This document shows, one piece after another, positions 1 to 5,274 of a stretch of DNA of 6,288 bases. Position numbers and translations under genes: made by a program. The stretch's first letter is position 1, and the number at the start of each line of letters is the position of its first letter. This DNA is from a bacterium (GTDB lineage: Bacteria > Verrucomicrobiota > Verrucomicrobiia > Limisphaerales > UBA11358), in contig JAJXXI010000404.1 of the NCBI GenBank assembly GCA_021781185.1, forward strand, positions 1-6,288. The letters are read 5' to 3'. The notes under the pieces are model-generated. The model ran no database searches and was not told the origin of the DNA. It saw only the letters and a program-made list of their open reading frames with translations.

Positions 1-1024
1 CCGCGTCCGCCGGCGTGGTTTTGACCGTGAGATCATGAACGCGCGAGGCCACCTGGTAACTGTCCGACTTGGCGAGCAGCACGGGAATGGGCATGGTTTG
101 CAGCGCCTTGATGACGCCCGCGCCGGGGCGCAACCCGCCGGTGAGCACAATGCCGGCCATGTTATCCGCATTGTCCGGGTGAGCCGTGGCACCGGCGGCC
201 AGCAGGACGTCTTCGCGGTCGCCTGGAGTGATCAGCAGCACGCCGCGCTTGAAAAACTGCATCGCCGTATGGGCGCCCATCGCCCCGACGACGACGTCAT
301 CCACCAGGGTCTTGAGCGTGGGCGGCGCATTCAATAATTCCGCGCCCAGCTCTTCCCGGATCAGGCCCACGGTGGGTTTGGACAGAATGTTGTGGTGGGG
401 CAGGACGCCAAGCAGTTCGAGGCCCTTGCGTTTGAGGCCACTGCGGACGAACCGCGTGATTTCCGGAATTTTGTCCTCCATCACCTTGTTGATGATGACG
501 CCAATGATCTCGACTCCTTCCTTCTCGAACAAAGCCTGGTTCAGCGCGACCTCGTCAATCGGCTTGCCGATGCCGCCCCGTGAGACAATGATGACCTTGC
601 ACCCGAGCGTCTTGGCCACCTGCGCGTTGGACAGGTCAAACACCGAGCCAACGCCGGCGTGGCCGGAGCCTTCGCAGAGGACAAAATCCTTTTCCCAGGC
701 GACGCGGTCAAAGGAATCCTGGATTTTTTTGACGAGCACCTCGTTGTTGGCGCTGGTGAGATATTTGCGGGTGAACGCCGGTTCCACCGCGATGGGGCTC
801 ATGTCCACCAGCGGGCAGTTCAACCGGTAAACGGAGTTCATCAGCACGGAATCCTCGTCAATCTTCTGCTCCTCAATTTCCACGAAGCGCTGGCCGACGG
901 GCTTGATGTAGCCGATACGTGGAAAGTGCTGCTGCAACGCGGCGATCAGGCCGAGTGACGCGGTGGTTTTGCCGTCGTTCTGGCGGGTGGCGGCAATGAA
1001 AACGCGGGGCGTGGTGGTGTTCAC
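1..1024 (-). CDS. BioD-like P-loop / DRTGG-domain protein (Pta N-terminal-half homologue), C-terminus cut by window edge
   Basis: Read on the minus strand from a GTG at 1024, this gives 341 codons and stays open to the window edge. Residues 1-205 resemble the dethiobiotin-synthetase-like P-loop domain (AAA_26). A degenerate Walker-A region, ATRQNDGKTT, lies at 12-21 and a switch-like EGSG at 118-121. Residues about 215-335 match the DRTGG domain, with GVLLITPGDREDVLLAA (261-277) and VLTGG (293-297). From memory both blocks align with the N-terminal 345 or so residues of E. coli Pta, where they are regulatory or oligomerising rather than catalytic. An in-frame TGA lies two codons upstream of the GTG, so this start is well bounded; no Shine-Dalgarno is visible. 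It lies 66 bases after pta on the same strand, probably co-transcribed. Because the gene is cut right after DRTGG, a second PTA_PTB catalytic domain beyond the window cannot be excluded. Confidence 0.88.
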   Translation of the reverse strand, partial: MNTTTPRVFIAATRQNDGKTTASLGLIAALQQHFPRIGYIKPVGQRFVEIEEQKIDEDSVLMNSVYRLNCPLVDMSPIAVEPAFTRKYLTSANNEVLVKKIQDSFDRVAWEKDFVLCEGSGHAGVGSVFDLSNAQVAKTLGCKVIIVSRGGIGKPIDEVALNQALFEKEGVEIIGVIINKVMEDKIPEITRFVRSGLKRKGLELLGVLPHHNILSKPTVGLIREELGAELLNAPPTLKTLVDDVVVGAMGAHTAMQFFKRGVLLITPGDREDVLLAAGATAHPDNADNMAGIVLTGGLRPGAGVIKALQTMPIPVLLAKSDSYQVASRVHDLTVKTTPADA

Positions 1025-1090
1025 ATCAATTCAAGCTTGAGTTTTCACCGCAGGAGGGGCCGTGAAACAGGCGGGGCTCAGGATGCCGGT

Positions 1091-2146
1091 TCATTCGCCG
1101 GGCAGGTGCGCGTCCGCACCGGGATAGAGTTTCAAGTAATCGGTCGCCTGCACGCCGACAATGGCCGCCACGCCGAGAATGTCGTGGGGCGAGGCGCTGC
1201 GCGAGACGTCGGCGGCGGGCCGGTTCAGGCCCAGCAGAATCTGGCCGTAGGAATTGGCGCGGCCGATGAGGCCGACCAGCTTGCTGGCGATGTTGCCGGA
1301 ATTCAGATCAGGAAAAATCAGCACGTTGGCCCGGCCGGCCACCCGGCTGTCCTCCAGTTTGCGCGTGGCCACTTCGGGCATGAGCGCGGCGTCCACCTGC
1401 AATTCGCCATCGAAATCCGCCTCGACATTCAGTTGGGAAGCCTTGCGGCGCGCCTGGGCCGTGGCGGCCTGCATTTTGCCGATGGACGGATGCGCGGCGC
1501 TGCTGCCCTTGGTGGAAAACGAAAGCATGGCCACGTGCGCCCGGACGCCGAGCATGTGCCGCGCCAGCCGCGCCGTGGAAACGGCAATGTCCGCCAGTTG
1601 ATCCACCGTCGGTTCGGGAATCACCCCGCAGTCGGCCAGAAACAGGACGCCGTGTTCGCCGATGCGCGTGTCCTCAACCTCCACGACCATGCAACTCGAC
1701 ACGGCGGCGATGTCCGGGGCCGCCTTCACAATCTGGAACAGCGGGCGCAGCACGCTGCCGGTGATGTGCGACGCGCCGGAAACCAGGCCATCCGCCTGGT
1801 GCATGGCCAGCATCATGGCCCCGTAGAAATTGGGCTGGAGCATCGCCTCGCGCGCCTCATTCTGGCGCAATCCCTTTTCGCGGCGCACCCGGTAAAGCCG
1901 GGTGGCAAAATTCTCCAGATCCTCGCTGGTGGCGGGATTGATGATGCGCACGCCTTCGAGGGTGATTTTCATGGCCTCGGCCACGGCACGGATCCGCGCC
2001 GGGTCGCCGAGCACAATGGGGGCGCCGAGTCGCAGCGCGTAAAACTGCCGGGCCGCCTGGAGAATGCGTGGTTCCTCGCCTTCGGGAAACACCACCCGCT
2101 TCGGGTGCCGCTGCATTTTTTCAATGACATTGCCGATGAAACGCAT
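1091..2146 (-). CDS. pta: Phosphate acetyltransferase, short catalytic-domain form
   Basis: This 351-residue protein should catalyse the reversible conversion of acetyl-CoA and phosphate to acetyl-phosphate and CoA in the cytoplasm, the first step of the Pta-AckA acetate pathway. It is a complete PTA_PTB domain: the N-terminal RVVFPEGEEPRILQAA (17-32), the central DGLVSGASHITGSVLRP, IFPDLNSGNIASKL, and the C-terminal GLNRPAADVSR. By alignment to the Methanosarcina thermophila enzyme from memory, the catalytic Ser-Arg pair is Ser315-Arg316 and the catalytic Asp is Asp322; all are present. The length matches short bacterial and archaeal Pta, not the 700-residue enterobacterial form. The ATG at 2146 lies six bases after a -10-like element and lacks a Shine-Dalgarno, so the message may be leaderless. 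The downstream gene encodes the domain that long Pta enzymes carry at their N-terminus. No ackA is seen in the window. A phosphate butyryltransferase is the main alternative, but the motifs favour Pta. Confidence 0.95.
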   Translation of the reverse strand: MRFIGNVIEKMQRHPKRVVFPEGEEPRILQAARQFYALRLGAPIVLGDPARIRAVAEAMKITLEGVRIINPATSEDLENFATRLYRVRREKGLRQNEAREAMLQPNFYGAMMLAMHQADGLVSGASHITGSVLRPLFQIVKAAPDIAAVSSCMVVEVEDTRIGEHGVLFLADCGVIPEPTVDQLADIAVSTARLARHMLGVRAHVAMLSFSTKGSSAAHPSIGKMQAATAQARRKASQLNVEADFDGELQVDAALMPEVATRKLEDSRVAGRANVLIFPDLNSGNIASKLVGLIGRANSYGQILLGLNRPAADVSRSASPHDILGVAAIVGVQATDYLKLYPGADAHLPGE

Positions 2147-2152
2147 GGCCGT

Positions 2153-2181
2153 AAGTTAGCCGCCGGCGGGCAAACTGCAAA
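2153..2181 (-). promoter_or_regulatory. Predicted sigma70-type promoter of pta
   Basis: On the minus strand TTGCAG (2181-2176) and TAACTT (2158-2153) are separated by exactly 17 bases. Each hexamer matches the consensus at only three of six positions, so the call rests on the ideal spacing and on position directly before the gene. Transcription would begin about seven bases after the -10, which falls on the A of the pta ATG (2146). That implies a leaderless or nearly leaderless message. Confidence 0.45.
2154..2177. promoter_or_regulatory. 24-bp near-perfect palindrome over the pta promoter (candidate operator)
   Basis: The core GCCCGCCGGCGGGC (2159-2172) is a perfect 14-base palindrome. After one mismatched pair (A2158/A2173) symmetry resumes with AGTT (2154-2157) against AACT (2174-2177), so 11 of 12 base pairs are symmetric. 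It fills the spacer of the predicted pta promoter, overlaps its -10 and touches its -35, which is where a repressor would bind. A separate inverted GGCAAAC/GTTTGCC pair (2170-2176 and 2217-2223) is present in the same divergent region. No T-run follows on either strand, so it is not an obvious terminator. Which regulator binds is unknown. Confidence 0.5.
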
Positions 2182-2227
2182 ACCTATTTGCCGCGGGAAA
2201 AAAATGCGCGCCGGCCGTTTGCCTGCA

Positions 2228-2256
2228 TTGACTTGGATTTCTTTCGCGGCTAGCCT
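2228..2256 (+). promoter_or_regulatory. Predicted promoter of the zinc-ribbon gene
   Basis: TTGACT (2228-2233), a 17-base spacer and TAGCCT (2251-2256) form a plausible sigma70-type promoter; the -35 matches consensus at five of six positions and the -10 at three. The predicted start site, about 2263, is only about three bases before the ATG at 2266. No Shine-Dalgarno fits in that space, so initiation is probably leaderless. Confidence 0.5.
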
Positions 2257-2265
2257 GATTCTTAC

Positions 2266-2997
2266 ATGCAGGAAATCATCGAGAAGCTGCTTATTTTACA
2301 AGATCGCGACCGGAAATTGCTCCGGGTCACCCAGGAACTTGCCCATATCGGCCCCGAACGCGAGGGCTTGCGCGCCAAGGCATCTTCCACCCAAACCCAG
2401 TTGGAGACGGCGAAACTACGCGTCAAGCAGATCGAATCCGAACGCAAGCAACGCGACCTCGAAATCGAGGCCAAGAAGTCCCAGATTGAAAAATACCTGA
2501 ACCAGCAGTTGCTCACCCGCAAAAACGAGGAATACAAGGCCCTCACGCACGAAATCGAGATGGCCAAGGAAGTGATTTTCAAGATCGAGGACGCGGAAAT
2601 CGTGCTGATGGAACAGGCCGAGGCCGCGCAAAAGGATGTCGCCCGCGCCACCGCCGAGGCCGCCGCCGCAAAAAAACTCGTGGACGACCAGATCGGCAAG
2701 CTGGATCAGCGCGAGGCTAACTTGAAGAAAGAGCTGACGGAACTGACGGCCGGCCGGACACAACTGGCGGCGGTCGTGGACGATTCCACGCGCAACCGTT
2801 ACGAGCGGATTTTCAAGAGCAAGGGCGAGAACGTGGTCGTGGGCGTGGAACACAGCGCCTGCGGCGGCTGCCACATGAAACTGCCCGCGCAAGTCGTGAC
2901 CAACTGCCGCGCCCAGCAGGCGGAAATTGTCACCTGCCCGAACTGCGGCCGGATTCTGTATTTTACCAGCGACATGAGCTTGACGGCGGCGGATTAA
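2266..2997 (+). CDS. Coiled-coil / C4 zinc-ribbon protein (COG1579, zf-RING_7 type)
   Basis: This 243-residue protein is predicted to be cytoplasmic; no signal peptide or membrane segment is seen. Residues about 1-180 are almost continuous charged coiled coil, including the family-typical TRKNEEYKALTHEI (84-97). The C-terminus is a zinc ribbon with CGGC (Cys199, Cys202) and CPNC (Cys224, Cys227). The architecture and length match the COG1579 family, predicted nucleic-acid-binding proteins. The best-studied relative is Helicobacter HP0958/FlgZ, which binds mRNA and flagellar factors. The function in this organism cannot be read from the sequence; a role as an RNA-binding or chaperone-like scaffold is inference. 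It is divergent from pta and precedes the methyltransferase by 97 bases with no clear terminator, so read-through into the restriction-modification genes is possible. Confidence 0.92.
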   Translation: MQEIIEKLLILQDRDRKLLRVTQELAHIGPEREGLRAKASSTQTQLETAKLRVKQIESERKQRDLEIEAKKSQIEKYLNQQLLTRKNEEYKALTHEIEMAKEVIFKIEDAEIVLMEQAEAAQKDVARATAEAAAAKKLVDDQIGKLDQREANLKKELTELTAGRTQLAAVVDDSTRNRYERIFKSKGENVVVGVEHSACGGCHMKLPAQVVTNCRAQQAEIVTCPNCGRILYFTSDMSLTAAD

Positions 2998-3023
2998 AAA
3001 TCCCGGAAAGGCCGTTGCCAAAC

Positions 3024-3041
3024 AATTGGTGGAATTGGTGG
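3024..3041. repeat. Perfect 9-bp tandem duplication (AATTGGTGG x2)
   Basis: Two exact adjacent copies of AATTGGTGG occupy 3024-3032 and 3033-3041, in the gap between the zinc-ribbon gene and the methyltransferase and 53 bases before the methyltransferase ATG. They could be a regulatory binding site or a simple slippage product; the sequence alone does not decide. Confidence 0.75.
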
Positions 3042-3094
3042 CGCGTGGTTTTCGGAACAATGACTCCAGCAAGCGTCCGCGTTGACTTTAAGTA

Positions 3095-4045
3095 ATGACC
3101 GTTCCCCAGCCATTCCAATATCAAGGCAGCAAGCGGGCGCTGGCACCGTTGATTCTTCAGTATTTGCCGCCTGGCACCACGCGGTTGGTTGAGCCGTTCT
3201 GCGGTTCCGCCGCCCTTTCCATCGCCTCGGCGGCGCGCGGCCGGGTGGGGGAATTCTGGCTGAATGATTTTAACGCGCCGCTGGCACAGTTGTTGTCCCA
3301 AATCATCAACAGCCCGAAAGAGCTGGGGAAGTTCTACAAGGAGATTTGGCGGGCTGACCACGCGGATGCGTTGGAACATTATTATCAAGTGCGCGAGTCG
3401 TTCAACCGCACACAGGATGCGCGATTGCTGTTGTATTTGCTGGCCCGTTGTGTGAAGGGCGCGGTGCGCTATAACGGGGAAGGATGGTTCAATCAAAGCC
3501 CAGACAAACGTCGCTTGGGAACCCGGCCGGAGACAATGCAGGCCAGCCTCAACGCCATTTCGGCGTTGTTGCGCGGCAAAACCATTGTCACCGCCTTGAG
3601 CTATGAAAACGTGCTGGCAAACGTGCGCGCGGATGACGTGGTTTACATGGATCCGCCGTATCAGGGTGTGTGTGGGGAACGCGACTCGCGGTATTTCTCC
3701 GGGATCTCTTTCGACGATTTTGTGGCGCAACTCACGGTGTTGAACCTGAAAAACGTCCGCTATCTGGTGAGCTACGACGGGCGTTTGGGCAGTCGCAGTT
3801 ACGGCAAGCCTTTGCCCGCCCGGCTGCGCTTGACGCTGGTGGAAGTCGAAGCCGGACGTTCCTCCCAGGCAACTTTGCTTGGCCGCGACGAAATGACGGT
3901 GGAATCATTGTATCTATCACCCGCGCTGGCAGATGAATTGGACGTTCATCCCTCGATTCATCGGCATCGTCGGGATGAACAGATGCAATTGATGGAAAAT
4001 CCCGTTCCCTATGGCAAAGCCAAAGTATCCAAAAGAATTTCTTGA
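3095..4045 (+). CDS. D12-class (Dam-like) DNA adenine N6-methyltransferase
   Basis: This 316-residue enzyme should transfer a methyl group from S-adenosylmethionine to N6 of adenine within a specific DNA site, protecting it from the partner nuclease. The motif order is that of alpha-group (Dam-type) methylases: motif X FQYQGSKR (7-14), SAM-binding motif I VEPFCGSAAL (32-41), ND (57-58), the family YNGEGWFNQSP stretch (126-136) and catalytic motif IV DPPY (186-189). The target-recognition region is expected between motifs I and IV; its specificity is not predictable by eye. An in-frame TAA two codons upstream bounds the ATG start; there is no clear Shine-Dalgarno. Its last 35 bases overlap the HNH nuclease gene in another frame, a strong sign of a restriction-modification pair. 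The basic tail (from about residue 285) contains the repeat cluster preceding the nuclease start. One hand-counted line (3361-3420) is 53% G+C, below the flanking genes. Confidence 0.95.
   Translation: MTVPQPFQYQGSKRALAPLILQYLPPGTTRLVEPFCGSAALSIASAARGRVGEFWLNDFNAPLAQLLSQIINSPKELGKFYKEIWRADHADALEHYYQVRESFNRTQDARLLLYLLARCVKGAVRYNGEGWFNQSPDKRRLGTRPETMQASLNAISALLRGKTIVTALSYENVLANVRADDVVYMDPPYQGVCGERDSRYFSGISFDDFVAQLTVLNLKNVRYLVSYDGRLGSRSYGKPLPARLRLTLVEVEAGRSSQATLLGRDEMTVESLYLSPALADELDVHPSIHRHRRDEQMQLMENPVPYGKAKVSKRIS
3944..3980 (+). repeat. 9-bp inverted repeat just upstream of the nuclease start
   Basis: GTTCATCCC (3944-3952) and GGGATGAAC (3972-3980) are perfect inverted copies separated by 19 bases. 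They lie inside the 3' end of the methyltransferase gene, 30 bases before the nuclease ATG. A competing smaller hairpin can form from GATGAA (3932-3937) and TTCATC (3945-3950), and another TTCATC lies in the loop (3957-3962). AGATGAATTG (3931-3940) is nearly repeated as AGATGCAATTG (3981-3991). It could be an RNA switch or a protein-binding site; roughly one such 9-bp hairpin is expected by chance in a window this size. Confidence 0.55.
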
Positions 4046-4730
4046 ACTGTGCGCCTCCGTCACGGGTAAACGTCCGAAGACTGTGATTGATCACATTCTC
4101 AAGCACGGCCATATCACCACAGAAGATTTGAAAGGCAAATATGGTTACGATCATCCGCCGCGCGCGGCGCGTGATGTTCGGGAACTGGGCATTCAACTGG
4201 AAACCTTTCGGGTCGAAGCTGCCAATGGTCGGAAAATTGCAGCCTACCGTTTTGCCGATCCTTCTAAAAAACAATTTCGGAGATTCAGCGGACGCACTGG
4301 GCTTTCCAAAATGATCAAGGGACAGCTCATCAAAAGGTATGGCTGCCAGTGCTTCATTTATCTGGAAAAGATGGACGAGGCTAATTTGCAGATTGACCAT
4401 CGTGTGCCTTACGAAGTGGCCGGTGACAGCGATGACCTCAAGCCGGACGACTTCATGCTTCTCTGCGGTTCAGCGAACCGGGCAAAATCTTGGTCATGCG
4501 AACATTGTGAGAACTGGAAAAGCTCGAAGGACAAAAATATCTGTCTGTCATGCTACTGGGCGTTCCCGGAAAACTACAGTCATGTGGCCATGCGGCAAAT
4601 CCGGCGGATAGATCTGGTCTGGCAGGGCGAGGAAGTGAAGCAATACGACAAGTTGAAGTCGGACGCGGCAAAATCGGGTTTGGAAATCCCACGGTTTGTT
4701 AAAGAAATTCTCGCCAAGGCGTTGAAATAA
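4011..4730 (+). CDS. HNH-family nuclease with N-terminal winged-helix-like region; probable type II restriction endonuclease
   Basis: This 239-residue protein probably cleaves DNA at the site methylated by the upstream enzyme. Residues about 24-81 look like a winged helix: VIDHILKHGHITTEDL, then KYGYDHPPRAARDVRELG, then a short hairpin with NGRKIAAYRF. The HNH (beta-beta-alpha metal) core follows: GCQC (111-114), LQIDHRVPYEV (127-136) with Asp129-His130, and LCGSANRAKS (151-160) with Asn156. Two CxxC pairs, Cys163/Cys166 and Cys178/Cys181, probably hold a structural zinc. The ATG at 4011 is the first start after an in-frame TGA at 3990-3992 and overlaps the methyltransferase end by 35 bases, so translation may be coupled; no Shine-Dalgarno is visible. 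The gene ends TAA TAG, a double stop. Three hand-counted lines (4081, 4321, 4501) are 42-47% G+C, well below the flanks, suggesting transfer. I do not recognise the specificity; a non-restriction HNH enzyme is less likely given the overlap. Confidence 0.85.
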   Translation: MAKPKYPKEFLELCASVTGKRPKTVIDHILKHGHITTEDLKGKYGYDHPPRAARDVRELGIQLETFRVEAANGRKIAAYRFADPSKKQFRRFSGRTGLSKMIKGQLIKRYGCQCFIYLEKMDEANLQIDHRVPYEVAGDSDDLKPDDFMLLCGSANRAKSWSCEHCENWKSSKDKNICLSCYWAFPENYSHVAMRQIRRIDLVWQGEEVKQYDKLKSDAAKSGLEIPRFVKEILAKALK

Positions 4731-4769
4731 TAGTTTCTTTCCATCGCGACGCTGTGTTCTACCGTTGGC

Positions 4770-4797
4770 TTGTGATTCCGCCGGCATTTGATATGTT
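4770..4797 (+). promoter_or_regulatory. Predicted rnpB promoter
   Basis: TTGTGA (4770-4775) and TATGTT (4792-4797) are separated by 16 bases; each matches consensus at four of six positions. A start seven bases after the -10 falls at 4804, exactly the first base of the P1 helix of the RNase P RNA. That independent agreement supports the call. The promoter lies downstream of the nuclease stop, so rnpB does not depend on read-through from the restriction-modification genes. Confidence 0.7.
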
Positions 4798-4803
4798 AAT
4801 TGC

Positions 4804-5199
4804 GGTTTTGGAAGGGCGGAGAATCGCTCCGGGCGCAAGTCCGGGGAGGAAAGTCCGAACTCCACAGGGCGCGATGCTGCGTAACCCAGGTCCGTTCGAC
4901 TGGGATACACGCAGGAGCGGCGTTTCAAGACGCCACGACGGACAGTGCCACAGAAAACAGACAGCCTCCGGTGCAAGCCGGCGGTGATGGTGAAAAGGTG
5001 CGGTAAGAGCGCACCGCGCGAAGCGCAAGCGACGCGGCACGGAAAACCCCATCGGGTGCAAGGCCAAATAGGAAACCGAGGAGCGGCCCGCTCCGCGTTT
5101 CGTGAAAGCGAAACAGGTTTCGGGTATCGGTCGCTCAGACAAATGATTCTCTCCGCCGCAAGGCGCAGACAGAATTCGGCTTACAGCCCTTCCAAAACC
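4804..5199 (+). ncRNA. rnpB: RNase P RNA, bacterial type A
   Basis: This is the catalytic RNA that removes 5' leaders from precursor tRNAs. P1 is a perfect 14-bp helix pairing 4804-4817 with 5186-5199, which fixes both ends (about 396 nt). P2 pairs GGAGAATC (4818-4825) with GATTCT (5145-5150) plus a slightly bulged CC. Conserved region I is GAGGAAAGTCC (4846-4856). P4 pairs CCGAA (4855-4859) with TTCGG (5175-5179), a compensatory change from the CCGGG/CCCGG remembered for E. coli. Region V is ACAGAATTCGGCTTAC (5169-5184). P15 (4997-5015) is identical to my memory of E. coli, with the GGTAA (5002-5006) that binds the tRNA CCA end. GCAAGGCCAAATAGG is at 5058-5072. Type A is shown by P16 (5072-5077 with 5117-5122), P17 (GAGC/GCTC, 5081-5093) and the P6 pseudoknot (GGGC 4867-4870 with loop GCCC 5086-5089). 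P3 is short (6 bp) and P18 appears absent. Confidence 0.97.
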
Positions 5200-5274
5200 A
5201 TTTTCTTCCCCACTTCCTGCCAGGGCTGGCCGCTTCGGCTGCCGACGGAGGACGCCGCCGCGTGATCCAAAAAC

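Noticed and set aside
35..958. Plus-strand open frames opposite the DRTGG gene
   Set aside because: They are shorter and lack motifs, while the minus-strand frame is continuous over 341 codons and matches Pta N-terminal domains.
1031..1040. Perfect palindrome TCAAGCTTGA just upstream of the DRTGG gene start
   Set aside because: About six 10-base palindromes are expected by chance in a window of this size, and it forms only a weak RNA hairpin.
1043..1067. TTTCAC/GTGAAA inverted repeat between pta and the DRTGG gene as a terminator
   Set aside because: The arms are only six bases, AT-rich, with no following T-run on the minus strand.
1037..2500. Long plus-strand open frame (487 codons) opposite pta
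   Set aside because: It is antisense to a clear Pta. The translation is rich in Arg, Gly, His and Ala without domain motifs, typical of the shadow frame of a GC-rich gene, and it runs into the start of the zinc-ribbon gene in another frame.
3082..3110. TTGACT before the methylase as a -35 element
   Set aside because: It lies only eight bases before the ATG, and no -10-like hexamer occurs 16-18 bases later; transcription from it could not include the start codon.
2963..4400. Minus-strand open frames opposite the methylase and nuclease
   Set aside because: The plus strand carries intact catalytic motifs (DPPY, HNH); the antisense translations show none.
5224..5243. GC-rich hairpin between rnpB and the glycosidase gene as a terminator
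   Set aside because: The stem is interrupted (GGC/GCC, internal loop, GCCG/CGGC) and has no T-run on either side. The T-rich stretch at 5201-5208 precedes it. A terminator is expected in this convergent gap, but I cannot locate one.
4759..5265. Open frames on both strands across the rnpB region
   Set aside because: The region folds as RNase P RNA with conserved elements. Such frames over rnpB are a common false annotation.
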